Positions 53,918 to 62,760 of a stretch of 64,000 nt of DNA are shown one piece after another (within the stretch, counting starts at the first letter, position 1; every line of letters begins with the position of its first letter). The position numbers and the translations under genes were made by a program. Origin of the DNA: an uncultured Gemmatimonadales bacterium (GTDB lineage Bacteria > Gemmatimonadota > Gemmatimonadetes > Longimicrobiales > Gaopeijiaceae); contig CALFPJ010000063.1 in the NCBI GenBank assembly GCA_937919655.1, positions 124,001 to 188,000 on the forward strand, in the 5' to 3' direction. Under the pieces are notes generated by a model. The model ran no database searches. It was not told where the DNA came from and saw only the letters and a program-made list of their open reading frames with translations.

Positions 53918-54309
53918 TCGTAGACACATCGGCCTGGGTCGAATATCTGCGGAAGACCGGCAGCCCCGAGCACCTCACGCTCTTCGAGCGAATTCAGTCA
54001 GGCGAGCCGATCGCCACCCCGGCGCCGGTCGTCATGGAATTGCTGGCGGGATGTGGCACAGAACGAGCGGCCGCCGAGCTCGGCCGACTCCTCAGTCGTT
54101 TCGAGATCCTTGACCCGGAAGGCCTGGCGGACTTCGAGGACGCCGCCCTCATCCAGCGGATCTGTCGTCGCGGCGGGCACACCGTACGTTCGATGATCGA
54201 TTGCTTGGTGGCGGTGGCCGCGCTGCGTACCGGCCGACCGCTCCTCGCCCGTGATCGCGACTTCGAAGTGATCGCTGGGAACGTCGAACTGGAGTTAGTC
54301 GGCCGGTAG
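53914..54309 (+). CDS. vapC: VapC-type PIN-domain toxin (module 2)
   Basis: 131 residues from the GTG at 53914; a TTG at 53911 is in frame. All PIN acidic residues are visible: Asp in '[11 protein letters not shown]', Glu in 'PVVMELLAG' (about 43), Asp in '[12 protein letters not shown]' (about 96) and Asp in '[12 protein letters not shown]' (about 114). It is a predicted Mg-dependent RNase toxin. Little similarity to the module 1 toxin beyond the motif residues is visible, so the two pairs are not a recent duplication. Confidence 0.88.
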   Translation: MIVDTSAWVEYLRKTGSPEHLTLFERIQSGEPIATPAPVVMELLAGCGTERAAAELGRLLSRFEILDPEGLADFEDAALIQRICRRGGHTVRSMIDCLVAVAALRTGRPLLARDRDFEVIAGNVELELVGR

Positions 54310-54388
54310 GAATAGATCGCCATGAATGACGGATCCGCGTGGCCCGTCGATCCTTGCTACAGTGCCAAACGTACGACCTCAGTCACGG

Positions 54389-56629
54389 TCAGGAGATCGG
54401 CCGTTCCGCCTTCTTTTCAAGCGTCTCCAGCACCTGCCGCCACTCGAATGTAGAGCCGATTCCCCGAACGTAGTGATCCATCCAGGCCATTTCGCTGACT
54501 GACTTCACGAGCCGGTTGCGGGGGTCGGGGATGCCGTGACTGCGCCCGGGATACATGAACAGCTCGGTCGGCACGTCCAGCTTTTTGAGCGCCATATGGA
54601 GCTCGACGGACTGCGGACTCGGCACTCGCGGGTCGCCCTCCACGACGTGGATCATCGTAGGCGTCTTCGCATTGGCGATGTACTTGAGGGGCGATTGATC
54701 CCAGTACGGCTCGAAGTTTTCGTACATGAAATCGTCGCCGAGGTAGAACTGACGGTTCCGCTGTACATCACTCTGCGCATACATGCTGATCCAATTCATG
54801 GTGCCGGCCCCTGAACTGATCGCCTTGAATCGGTCGGTGTGCGTCAGGATCCAATTGGACCAATGGCCCCCCGCGCTCCAACCGAGCGCACCCATCTGAT
54901 CGCCATCCGCGATCCCGCGGTCGATCAAGTAGTCGACTCCGGTCATGATGTCGTCGAAACCGAGGGTGAAATAGTCGCCAACGATGTCGGTACGGTGTGC
55001 GTTGCCGTACCCGGTCGAACCACGGTAGTTGGGCTTGAGGACGGCGTAACCCGCACCAGCGTACACCTGCGCAGAATAGCCGCCATTAAATGTCAGCAGG
55101 TCGGCTCCCGCGGGTCCGCCGTGGATCGCAACAATAAGCGGATACCTCTGGCCCTCTGTGTACCCCGCTGGATAAACGAGCACTCCACCCACCGTCTTGC
55201 CGTCGGTGGAGGTCCAGTTCACCTCCTCTTCACGGCCGAGCGCCAACTCGGACACTTGCGGATTCATGTCCGTGAGCTGGATCCACGAGGCGCGATCTGC
55301 CAGCCGGTCGATATTCGCCGCGGTGAAAATCGTCTGAGGCGTTGCCGGATCCTGATAATTGATCAGGAGCGTGCCCGTGTCTTCATCCTTGGACACTGTG
55401 AGATTGGCCCGCTCGCTAGTGATCGACTGGACCCGCCCAGTGCGAACATCGACCGAGTGTAGTTGGCGTGTGACTTTGACGGCTGCGTTCGCATAGATGG
55501 TGCTGCCATCGGGCGACCAGAACGCGACGCGAAGGCTATTGTCAAAGTCGCTTCCGAGCTTGCGGAACGAACCGCCACGCTCGCCGACCCCGCGCACGTA
55601 AATGCGGCTTTCAGTCATGGAGTAGGCTTCCATATCGTCCGGCCCCGAGAACGCGATCCAACGACTGTCGGGAGAAAAGCTGGCGCCGTCCTCGCCCACC
55701 TCATAGTTCTCGGTTAGCCGTTCGACCGAGCCGGCGGCGACATCAAGGAGGTACTGGTCGCCGTATAGCCCGGCCCCGGTAATATTGCGCTCGTAGCGTT
55801 CGGGGGATCCACCCGAGAACACGATCCACTGACCGTCGGGGGAGAGGGAAAACCCCGTCACGCTGTACGTGGCGTCACCCGCGACCTGACGCTCTTCTGC
55901 GGTCGCGACGGTAATGGCCCACAGGCTAGACAGCGGCGTGATGGCATTCTTCACATCTACTGAAAACCCCTCCTCCTTCCGGGCAGCCTCGTCCTCGTCG
56001 AAGGAGTCTGGGCGCGATAGGTAGATCGTCGCCCCATCGGGAGACCACTCCCAACTCTCCACCCCGGCGGCGCCTGCCGTGATTTGTGTCGCCGGAGCGC
56101 CGGTCGGGTCTGTCGCGGCCTGCCGATAGAGTTGTTCGCGTCCCGACTCACCGCTTCTGAAGACGAGCCACGTACCGTCAGGGCTGAACGAGAAGCCCGA
56201 GACGCCGTCCTTCGCATCCGTGATCTTGCGAGCCTCGCCTCCGTCGTGGCGCATGCGGTAGAGCTGATTCGTTCGCTTGGGTGCCACTGCGTCCCGATTC
56301 GACGAGAAAACGAAGTACGAGGCATCCGGGGCCCAAGTGGGGTTGGTCTCGTTCTTGTCGCTGGTGTAGGTGAGTTGGCGGGTCGACGAGACACCATCTG
56401 CGAGTGACACGACATAGATGTCGGACTGTGATTCGTCTTCGATCCAATCCGGTGTCGTGATCGTGTAGAGCATCCAAGCCTGGTCCGGGCTCGGGGCCCA
56501 ACTCCCGCCTCCCCGGATTTCCTGAACGTCGAGGAATGTCATGGGCCGGTTTTGCCCAGCGAGAGAGGACGCGGAAGCAGCCAAAACGAAAACAGACGAA
56601 GCGAGCGTGCGGAGCCAAAGCGTGTTCAT
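54389..56629 (-). CDS. exported S9-family (acylaminoacyl/dipeptidyl-type) peptidase
   Basis: 746 residues from the ATG at 56629; a longer frame adds 19 residues that read as spacer. The signal peptide ends 'SSLAGQ'. The propeller part has WD40-like strands ('WAPDASYFVFSSNRD', 'FSFSPDGTWLVFRSG', 'FSLSPDGQWIVFSGG'). The hydrolase domain has 'VAIHGGPAGADLLTF', the nucleophile in 'GALGWSAGGH' (Ser near 585), Asp in 'VEGDPRVPSPQS' and His in 'YPGRSHGI'. It releases short peptides from the N-terminus of substrates in the periplasm. The neighbouring barrel protein is on the same strand, 182 bp upstream. Confidence 0.9.
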   Translation of the reverse strand: MNTLWLRTLASSVFVLAASASSLAGQNRPMTFLDVQEIRGGGSWAPSPDQAWMLYTITTPDWIEDESQSDIYVVSLADGVSSTRQLTYTSDKNETNPTWAPDASYFVFSSNRDAVAPKRTNQLYRMRHDGGEARKITDAKDGVSGFSFSPDGTWLVFRSGESGREQLYRQAATDPTGAPATQITAGAAGVESWEWSPDGATIYLSRPDSFDEDEAARKEEGFSVDVKNAITPLSSLWAITVATAEERQVAGDATYSVTGFSLSPDGQWIVFSGGSPERYERNITGAGLYGDQYLLDVAAGSVERLTENYEVGEDGASFSPDSRWIAFSGPDDMEAYSMTESRIYVRGVGERGGSFRKLGSDFDNSLRVAFWSPDGSTIYANAAVKVTRQLHSVDVRTGRVQSITSERANLTVSKDEDTGTLLINYQDPATPQTIFTAANIDRLADRASWIQLTDMNPQVSELALGREEEVNWTSTDGKTVGGVLVYPAGYTEGQRYPLIVAIHGGPAGADLLTFNGGYSAQVYAGAGYAVLKPNYRGSTGYGNAHRTDIVGDYFTLGFDDIMTGVDYLIDRGIADGDQMGALGWSAGGHWSNWILTHTDRFKAISSGAGTMNWISMYAQSDVQRNRQFYLGDDFMYENFEPYWDQSPLKYIANAKTPTMIHVVEGDPRVPSPQSVELHMALKKLDVPTELFMYPGRSHGIPDPRNRLVKSVSEMAWMDHYVRGIGSTFEWRQVLETLEKKAERPIS

Positions 56630-56725
56630 CGGAGCCTCGTAGGACGTGACCGGTCTCGGGCGCCCAACCCGGCGTTGGGGGCACAAGAGTCACGATGGGA
56701 CGCGGGGCCGGGCGGGGCAAGGTGG

Positions 56726-56780
56726 GTGGATACAGCCGGGCCACGGCGTCGGCTCAGAGTGTGGATACAGCCGGGCCACG
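56726..56780. repeat. two identical 20-bp direct repeats
   Basis: GTGGATACAGCCGGGCCACG occurs at 56726-56745 and 56761-56780, period 35, in the gap between the DUF5916 gene and the S9 peptidase gene. The 15 bp between copies is partly repeated again after the second. It may be a binding-site pair for the peptidase promoter or a small tandem duplication. Confidence 0.8.
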
Positions 56781-56811
56781 CCGCCGCTCAGCGCGTTCCA
56801 GCAGCCCCGCC

Positions 56812-59037
56812 CTAGAAGGCGAAGGCGCGCGTCACCTTAAGGGACAACAATCGGTCCGGAGGCGTCGCGCCGGAGCGATCCCGTCGCTCTGTGAAGACCA
56901 AGAACAGATCTGATAGTGGGGCGTGTACGTAGTTCAGTCGGACGTTGCTGACCACCTCGTTCGTCAACGCGTTGTACTGCACGAAGGCGCTCGTGAAAAA
57001 GCGCGTCGATGCGGCGAACGTTGCCCGTCCGCCGTAGACGCTGGCCGGGAAGGTCTCCAGGCCCGGGAGCGTGATGGCGTTCCGCTCAGCAGAGAAGTCG
57101 AGCGCCAGGTGGTAGTCCACCCGCCAGACGCCACTCACCGACACAGATGAGCGGTCCCCATTGAAGTATCCTCCGCGGGACACGCGCACTCTTCCAGAAA
57201 GCGCTCGCCCCGCGCTGGTGTTGGCCGAGAGGGCGACTGTCCGGAACTCATGGTCCCCGGCCGGAACCACCGCGCCTTCTCGTACGCTGAACGGTGCGTC
57301 CAGCCGCTCGAAGACGTTTGTCACGTCTATGCCGAAGGCTCCGCCCGCCCGGTAGCTCACGTCCAGAGAGCCGGTGACCTGGCGTGTCAGGAGGCGCCCG
57401 TCTAAGTCCGTCACGTAGTCGACCTCGACGAACGGATTGACCTCGTTCAGCCAGGGAATCTGGACGGGGCGCTGGTGCACGCCGACGGTCGCGTAACCCT
57501 CCCGCACGCCGCGGCGCCGGACGAAGCCCACTCTTGGAATGAAGTCATCACCGACCTGCTTGGCCGAGGCAGATACATTCCACAGGGGATCTCGCCAGCC
57601 AATCCAAATCCGGCCGGCCCAGTCTGCGCCTGTCGCAGCGTCATCGACGCCAGAGAGATACGAGTTGATGCGAAGGTAGGGATGGGGGGCAAGGTTGGCC
57701 TCCACTCCGTACGTGCGATTGAAAGAGCCGGTGCCGTCGGAGGCCTGCCGGTTGATGAAGATCGCCCCAACGTCCCCGAGTCCCTCGATGGTCCGTTTCG
57801 CTCGCAGCACGCCAAAGTTTTCGGCCGGGAGCCCCAGCGTGGCCCGGGTCTGCATGTCGAGCGCGCCGATCTCGAAGCCACCGGCTCGCCCCGTGACCCT
57901 TCCTCCTCCCAGGATTGGAATTTCATGGCCCGAAGCGTCTAGGCCGATACGCCGCGAGTGGAAGAGCGTGAACCTCGATAACGAGCTGCCCGACCGGTAG
58001 TTCCGCTCAGAAATATCTCCGAACGAGAACACGCCAGAATTTTCAGTGAAGAAGTCCCGCCGCTCGGGAAAGAAAAGACTGAAGCGCGTGAGGTTCACTC
58101 GCTCCTGGTCGACCTCCACCTGAGAAAAATCGGTTCGCAGGGTGGCGTCGAGTGTCAGTCGTGACGTGAGTCCGTATTTTAGGTCGAGGCCGGCGTCTTG
58201 AGTCCAGGCATTTTCACTCGAGGCGACGCCCACGAGCCGCGACGCCACGGCGTACGGCTTGACCACCAGGTTCCTGCCTGAACGGACGCCTTCTAGGCCG
58301 CGCAGGGTACCCGCCTTGGACATTTTGTGAATGCGGTCTCGCCGGTCGAGCGGCGCCCAGTACGACTCCTCGTTCAGCCGCCTGATACGCCGCATCATGT
58401 TCATGCCCCAGTCTTGGGGAATCCGGTCGGGATCGAAGCGAAGTGTGGTGAACGGAATCGCCCACTCTACGGTCCACCCGTCCTCTTCGATGTGCGTCTT
58501 GACCGTGAAGATCCCCTCCCATGCCGCGTTTTCTTGGCGAGAGTCATCAAAGTCCTGCGCTTCCTTGACCGCCCCTTTGGGGTTCACGAGGAACATGAAC
58601 GCATTGCGACGGTCGAAAAACGTATCGAGCGTGATGCCGAAGATGTCCGAGTTCCCGCTCTCGAAGTCCTGCTCGAGACTCGGGATCACCGCCCGCCCCG
58701 GCTCAGGATCCCACAACTTCACGCCTATGTAGAGGTTGTTTTCGTCGAAAACGATGCGGGCCTCCGTCCGATACGTCGCCGGCATGCCCGCCTCCGGCCG
58801 AGATTGCACAAAGTCGCCCAGTATCTGAGCCTGTAGCCACACCGGTTCATCGAGTATCCCGTCGACCAGGATGGGGTTGGCGGTCCGGACCGCGTGGGCC
58901 TCGGGTCGAGGGGCCGCTTCCACGTCGATGGGAGCGCGCGCGTCACGGCTTGGTGTCGCCTGGGCCAGCAGCGGCACGCAGGTCGCGATTAAAGCGCACA
59001 GAATCGCCGCAGGGCCGGCGCATCGGCGTATGTTCAA
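56812..59037 (-). CDS. DUF5916 outer-membrane protein with CBM9-like N-terminus
   Basis: 741 residues with a signal peptide ending 'VPLLAQA'. Residues about 45-230 are a CBM9-like sandwich ('ILVDGILDEPVWLQAQILGD', 'IVFDENNLYIGVKLWDPEP', 'VEWAIPFTTLRFDPDRIPQD'). The rest is DUF5916: 'PERRDFFTENSGVFSFGD', then amphipathic strands ending in 'LLSLKVTRAFAF' with the terminal Phe of outer-membrane barrels. Such proteins are frequent in Bacteroidota, Gemmatimonadota and Acidobacteriota and are thought to bind or admit glycans or peptides. The peptidase gene downstream on the same strand suggests peptide handling. The function is not known experimentally, as far as I know. Confidence 0.88.
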   Translation of the reverse strand: MNIRRCAGPAAILCALIATCVPLLAQATPSRDARAPIDVEAAPRPEAHAVRTANPILVDGILDEPVWLQAQILGDFVQSRPEAGMPATYRTEARIVFDENNLYIGVKLWDPEPGRAVIPSLEQDFESGNSDIFGITLDTFFDRRNAFMFLVNPKGAVKEAQDFDDSRQENAAWEGIFTVKTHIEEDGWTVEWAIPFTTLRFDPDRIPQDWGMNMMRRIRRLNEESYWAPLDRRDRIHKMSKAGTLRGLEGVRSGRNLVVKPYAVASRLVGVASSENAWTQDAGLDLKYGLTSRLTLDATLRTDFSQVEVDQERVNLTRFSLFFPERRDFFTENSGVFSFGDISERNYRSGSSLSRFTLFHSRRIGLDASGHEIPILGGGRVTGRAGGFEIGALDMQTRATLGLPAENFGVLRAKRTIEGLGDVGAIFINRQASDGTGSFNRTYGVEANLAPHPYLRINSYLSGVDDAATGADWAGRIWIGWRDPLWNVSASAKQVGDDFIPRVGFVRRRGVREGYATVGVHQRPVQIPWLNEVNPFVEVDYVTDLDGRLLTRQVTGSLDVSYRAGGAFGIDVTNVFERLDAPFSVREGAVVPAGDHEFRTVALSANTSAGRALSGRVRVSRGGYFNGDRSSVSVSGVWRVDYHLALDFSAERNAITLPGLETFPASVYGGRATFAASTRFFTSAFVQYNALTNEVVSNVRLNYVHAPLSDLFLVFTERRDRSGATPPDRLLSLKVTRAFAF

Positions 59038-59124
59038 GGGGCGTATTCCCGGATGGTGTCGAGATGAGGGATGCGGACGGCGCCAACATGCTAGATCGTT
59101 GGACGTCTGGCGAGCGAGCGTAGA

Positions 59125-59167
59125 ACAGAGCGTGGGTCGTGAGCGAGTGAGCCGATTGACGCTCTGT
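59125..59167. promoter_or_regulatory. 9-bp inverted repeat between divergent genes
   Basis: ACAGAGCGT (59125-59133) and ACGCTCTGT (59159-59167) are perfect complements 25 bp apart, in the gap between the left-going DUF5916 gene and the right-going lipoprotein locus. A TTGACG box (59156-59161) overlaps the right arm. The arrangement could be a shared operator. No T-tract follows. Confidence 0.4.
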
Positions 59168-59264
59168 GCTTAGCCTACGGAAAGTTGGTGGGTCAGGCGA
59201 CCGATGCCTGCTCCGAGATACCTCTTCCCGCTCCGCTTATCTCCCCCTTCACAGGAGTCAGTCC

Positions 59265-60457
59265 ATGAGCAAGAAAGCTCCCTTTCTCGTGTTCTCTCTC
59301 ATCGTGCTCGTTGCCGTCACAGCGTGCTCAAACGACGGTTTCCTCGGCATCGATCCCCAACTCGCCAAAGGTGGGGGGGAAGGGTGGGCCCGACACCGGT
59401 GGCGATCCCGGTCCGGCTCCTCAGTTGGAGGAGTTCTGGGTCTACGACAATGGAGGCACGGACTACGTGCATATGGTGGTGAGCGGGGATGCCGACGCGA
59501 TCAAGAAGAGCGTCTCGTACGACCATTTCTTCAACGGATGGGTCGACAACGATCCGCCGGTCGACGAGCACTAAGAGTTCTACTACAGCGGAGCGCCGAC
59601 ACCCGCCGCGAGCCCGGTCGGCAACGGCATCCACACCGACTTGCCGTTTCTAGGCGAGCGCTGGGCCATCGACGGTGTGGCCTTCACGTACCGACGACTA
59701 CCCGACCACGGACGTGGACGGCATGAGCGCGGATCCGTTTTCCTTTGGCGTGGCCGCTTTCAAGAGCGGTTCGAGGGTCGCGCGGTGGAAGCCCTTGGGT
59801 GTCGTCTTCAACGGGGAAACGATGAGCGCCGTGGAGGAGGACCTACTCGGCGCGGGGCACTTGCTTGAGCACGCGACTGCTCGCTCGTATGCGACGTGGA
59901 AGGGTGAAACAGCTGCCGGGGATCTGTGGGTGGAGGCGGTCACCCTCGCGTCGAACGTGCGTTGCAGCCTCAGGACCGTCTGGGTAGGAAAGGGGAAGAA
60001 CGCCACGTCGAGCTTCGTCACCGAGGTCTCGGGCTCCATCGATGTCGCTCTCGGTCGTGACCCGATGATCCCGGCGGATCCGGAGAATCCGGAATGGGAG
60101 TACGTCTGGTGGGAGGGGCACTTTTACGACGTGAACTCCGGCGCCCTTTCCGAGCGCTTCACCTACAACAACGGGAGCGGGTCCCAGACGCTTTCGCTCA
60201 CGATGCCGGCTGACTGGAGTGGAGGGTTCGTCGCCTTCGTTGTGGACTACATGGTCCCCAGTGCCAGCGTCGCCCCCAGTGCCGGCAGCAACCACAACGC
60301 CATCGCCAACTATGTCTATAACCCCGAGCTCAACGGCGTGCCGACCACAGCGGGGCATGCCGGCGGAGCGTGGAGCAACCTTCAACCGTCGACGTCGGTG
60401 GGAGACGGGCGGTATCCTCTGGCGCGGAGTGCCGCGTTCGACGTGAGCTGTAATTAG
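59265..60457 (+). pseudogene. secreted lipoprotein gene broken by two frameshifts and one stop
   Basis: The ATG at 59265 follows AGGAG and starts a lipoprotein leader ('FLVFSLIVLVAVTAC'). After 'DPQLAKGG' a run of seven G (59373-59379) shifts the frame; six G would keep it open. The text goes on 'GPDTGGDPGPAPQLEEFWVY' to '...DNDPPVDEH', TAA (59572-59574), 'EFYYSGAPTPAASPVGNGIH', then near 59690 a second shift leads to 'TDDYPTTDVDGMSADPFSFG' and an open frame to 60457 ('...SAAFDVSCN'). The reassembled protein is a beta-rich surface lipoprotein of about 395 residues with no family I recognise. The second part has no start of its own. Confidence 0.65.
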
Positions 60458-60485
60458 TGCCCCCGAGTTCCAGTGGTCCGGGAAG

Positions 60486-60929
60486 ATGACGATGAGGAGA
60501 GCACTTTTCCCGATGTGCGTATCGCTATCCTTCCTTGCGGCGTGCGGCAGCGACGAGGCCCCGACGGAGACTGTGGCGAACCGACCGTATCAGGTCTCAC
60601 TGTTCTCACTGACAGCGCATCACATTCAAAACGATTCGGCGCTCCTCGTGCTGAGTGTAGACGTGGATGATCCGGACGGTGACCGCGTGAGCGTCTCCTG
60701 TCACAATCCGAATAGAAGCAGCGGTGAACCAGATCCGTTTGGGCGGCCCGATAGCGAGGGGGACTTCACCGCGCCGTTCGTCGACTCGGCGATGATCGCC
60801 CGTGCACCCGCGGACTTCGAGCACGCGGTCCGCTGCAATTTCTCGGACCGCGCCTTCAGAGGTGAAGTATCGGCCGACAACCGTCTCCCAAAAGAAAGTG
60901 TTGCGCTCGTTCGGGCGAAGGGGAGTTAG
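60486..60929 (+). CDS. small lipoprotein of unknown function
   Basis: 147 residues. The leader ends 'LSFLAAC', a lipobox. The mature part has an Ig/cadherin-like strand pattern ('QVSLFSLTAHHIQNDSALL', 'LSVDVDDPDGDRVSVSCHN'), where 'DVDDPDGD' resembles a calcium-binding loop. Two more Cys residues could form a disulfide. It lies 28 bp after the broken lipoprotein gene and was probably in the same operon. Confidence 0.65.
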   Translation: MTMRRALFPMCVSLSFLAACGSDEAPTETVANRPYQVSLFSLTAHHIQNDSALLVLSVDVDDPDGDRVSVSCHNPNRSSGEPDPFGRPDSEGDFTAPFVDSAMIARAPADFEHAVRCNFSDRAFRGEVSADNRLPKESVALVRAKGS

Positions 60930-61437
60930 AGGTTTGGTGTCAGGAGTGGGATGATCCGCACGGTCCAGTCATTATTTGTCCCGCCTTTCTTGGGCTTTCT
61001 CCGAGTTAGCGCTTAGGGATTCCTATCCAGGGGGGGCGTCCGAGGCTCCGCCGTCAGTCACATTCGAACGGGGCGGTCGCCCACCACCCTCCGCGTTCGA
61101 ACTTCCTGTCCATCACTCCCTCACCCAAACCGGTGTCGAGTCGAAGACGTCCACGCCCGCAGAGATGTCGGAGAGATTCGTGAGCCCTGTTCCATCGATT
61201 CCGATCACGAAGATGTGGCGATTTCCATTCGGCCGATGTGCTCCGCCCGCGATGCCGACCTGAAATAGCACCCGTTGTCCATCGGGGTGCTATGATGGGT
61301 CGCACGGGTGGCGGGCCGCTGTATTTCTTCAACAGCCTTCTAGCGAGACGTCGCCCTGACTGTGGATCCACTTGCGGCGGTGCGTGGGCGCAGCAAGTTG
61401 CTCGCATGACACCAACCTGTAGCGATTCGCCGCGCTA
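60930..61437. other. 508-bp stretch without intact gene
   Basis: It contains the minus-strand propeller remnant at 61113-61300 and no intact gene. The 140 bp before the symporter start should hold its promoter, but I cannot name the boxes with any confidence. Confidence 0.5.
61113..61300 (-). pseudogene. C-terminal scrap of a TolB/PD40-type beta-propeller protein
   Basis: On the minus strand the text is 'HPDGQRVLFQVGIAGGAHRP', 'NGNRHIFVIGIDGTGLTNLS' and 'DISAGVDVFDSTPVWVRE', then a TGA (61115-61113). 'IFVxxxDGtGLTNLS' and 'sWHPDGQRVLF' are the WD40-like PD40 repeat. Just upstream the expected Trp codon is TAG (61292-61290), so the remnant is cut off from any start. It is the 3' end of a lost gene. 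Confidence 0.6.
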
Positions 61438-62643
61438 ATGCCAGAACCAACCGCCCGCTCCGGCCTAGGTCTCGGTACCCAGATCCTGATTGGGATGGTC
61501 GTCGGGTCGGCGCTTGGCGCCTTCTTCGGTGAGCGCGTCGCGGTTATCCAGCCATTAGGCGACCTGTTCATCCGCTTGCTGGTCTTGGCTGCGGTGCCGC
61601 TCATCTTCTTTAACCTGCTCGCGGGCCTGACCACCCTCTCCGACGTGCGCACCTTTGGGCGACTCGCGGGAAAGATCATGAGCTACTTCGTGATCACAGA
61701 CCTGTTTGCCCTGTCGCTCGGCATGGGGGCCATGATCGTCCTAAAGCCGGGCGTCGGCATGCAGCTCACGGGGGCGGTCGATCGCGCCGTTGGTGAAGTC
61801 CCGTCTGTCGCGGACGTGCTCCTGGGCATGGTGCCCACGAACATGTTCGAGGCGTTCTCATCAGGGAACGTCGTGCAATTGGTGGTCGTCTCTGTGCTCC
61901 TCGGGGTGGCGACGCTCATGCTCTCGGGGCCGGTCAAGGAGAGGCTCAGTCAGGGCTATCAAGACCTGGCGACCCTTCTTCGCAGGCTGGTGGACCTGAT
62001 CCTCGTGATCTCCCCGATCGGAATCGGGGCGCTGATGGCCGTTACGGTGGGGCGCTACGGCTCCGAGCTGATCGGTCCGCTGACTAAGTTCCTCGTCGGT
62101 GTTTGGGGCGGGCACCTCGTCGTCTTCTGCGGCTATATGGTGCTGCTGGGGGTCTTCACCGACCGACGGCTGCTGCATTTCTTGCGCGATACGGGGCCGT
62201 TGTGGGCCACCACCGCGGCCACAACCTCCAGCTTGGCCTCGCTCTCCGTGGGTCTCGAGATGGCTGAGAAGATCAAGCTGCCTCGGCCGATCTATTCGTT
62301 CACGCTTCCCCTTGGCGCGCAGCTTAATAAGGACGGCACCTCGGTCATGCTCGGCGCGGTGCTCATCTTTACGGCGCAGGCGGCAGGGGTGTCCTTCGCC
62401 CCGGCCGCGTTCCTGACCCTGCTCCTGGTCGGGCTCCTGCTCTCGGAAGGTTCAGGCGGCATCCCGGGAGGCGGATTCGTCATCGCTCTCGTCTACGTGC
62501 AGGCGTTTAACCTGCCCATTGAGATTGCCGCGATCGTCGGGGGCATCTACCGGCTCGTTGATATGAGCAATACGACGCTCAACATCATGGGCGACATGGT
62601 CGGTACCGCGCTCGTTGCACGCTCGGAGGAGACACGTGCATGA
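61438..62643 (+). CDS. dicarboxylate/amino-acid:cation symporter (DAACS family)
   Basis: 401 residues with about eight transmembrane helices and two hairpin loops. Family motifs: the Ser/Thr-rich loop 'TTAATTSSLASLSVG' (hairpin 1), 'LPLGAQLNKDGTS' (the N-x-D-G-T cation site), 'GSGGIPGGG' (hairpin 2) and 'LVDMSNTTLNIMGDMVG' with the Asp/Asn ligands of helix 8. The usual Arg in helix 8 that picks acidic substrates is not evident ('DMSNTTLNIMGD'), so neutral amino acids are possible. It imports its substrate with Na+ or H+ across the inner membrane. The ATG at 61438 gives the expected length. Confidence 0.9.
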   Translation: MPEPTARSGLGLGTQILIGMVVGSALGAFFGERVAVIQPLGDLFIRLLVLAAVPLIFFNLLAGLTTLSDVRTFGRLAGKIMSYFVITDLFALSLGMGAMIVLKPGVGMQLTGAVDRAVGEVPSVADVLLGMVPTNMFEAFSSGNVVQLVVVSVLLGVATLMLSGPVKERLSQGYQDLATLLRRLVDLILVISPIGIGALMAVTVGRYGSELIGPLTKFLVGVWGGHLVVFCGYMVLLGVFTDRRLLHFLRDTGPLWATTAATTSSLASLSVGLEMAEKIKLPRPIYSFTLPLGAQLNKDGTSVMLGAVLIFTAQAAGVSFAPAAFLTLLLVGLLLSEGSGGIPGGGFVIALVYVQAFNLPIEIAAIVGGIYRLVDMSNTTLNIMGDMVGTALVARSEETRA

Positions 62644-62680
62644 GGCGCCAAGTCTGAGGTGGAGCGCCAGGCACGCGCCA

Positions 62681-62760
62681 GGCACGCAGGTGAAGCTCCA
62701 TGCACGCACATGAAGTCCCAGCCACGCACCTGAACTCCCAGGCACGCATATGAATCCGGA
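62681..62760. repeat. four tandem 20-bp repeats over the start codon of the next gene
   Basis: GGCACGCAGGTGAAGCTCCA (62681-62700), TGCACGCACATGAAGTCCCA (62701-62720), GCCACGCACCTGAACTCCCA (62721-62740) and GGCACGCATATGAATCCGGA (62741-62760). The constant core is CACGCA-NN-TGAA. The fourth copy contains the ATG (62750) of the class V aminotransferase. A truncated fifth unit may precede at 62671. No ribosome-binding site is visible inside the array. Confidence 0.85.

Noticed and set aside
62681-62760. Tandem repeats as a CRISPR array
   Set aside because: Units are directly adjacent at 20 bp without unique spacers, and no cas gene is present.
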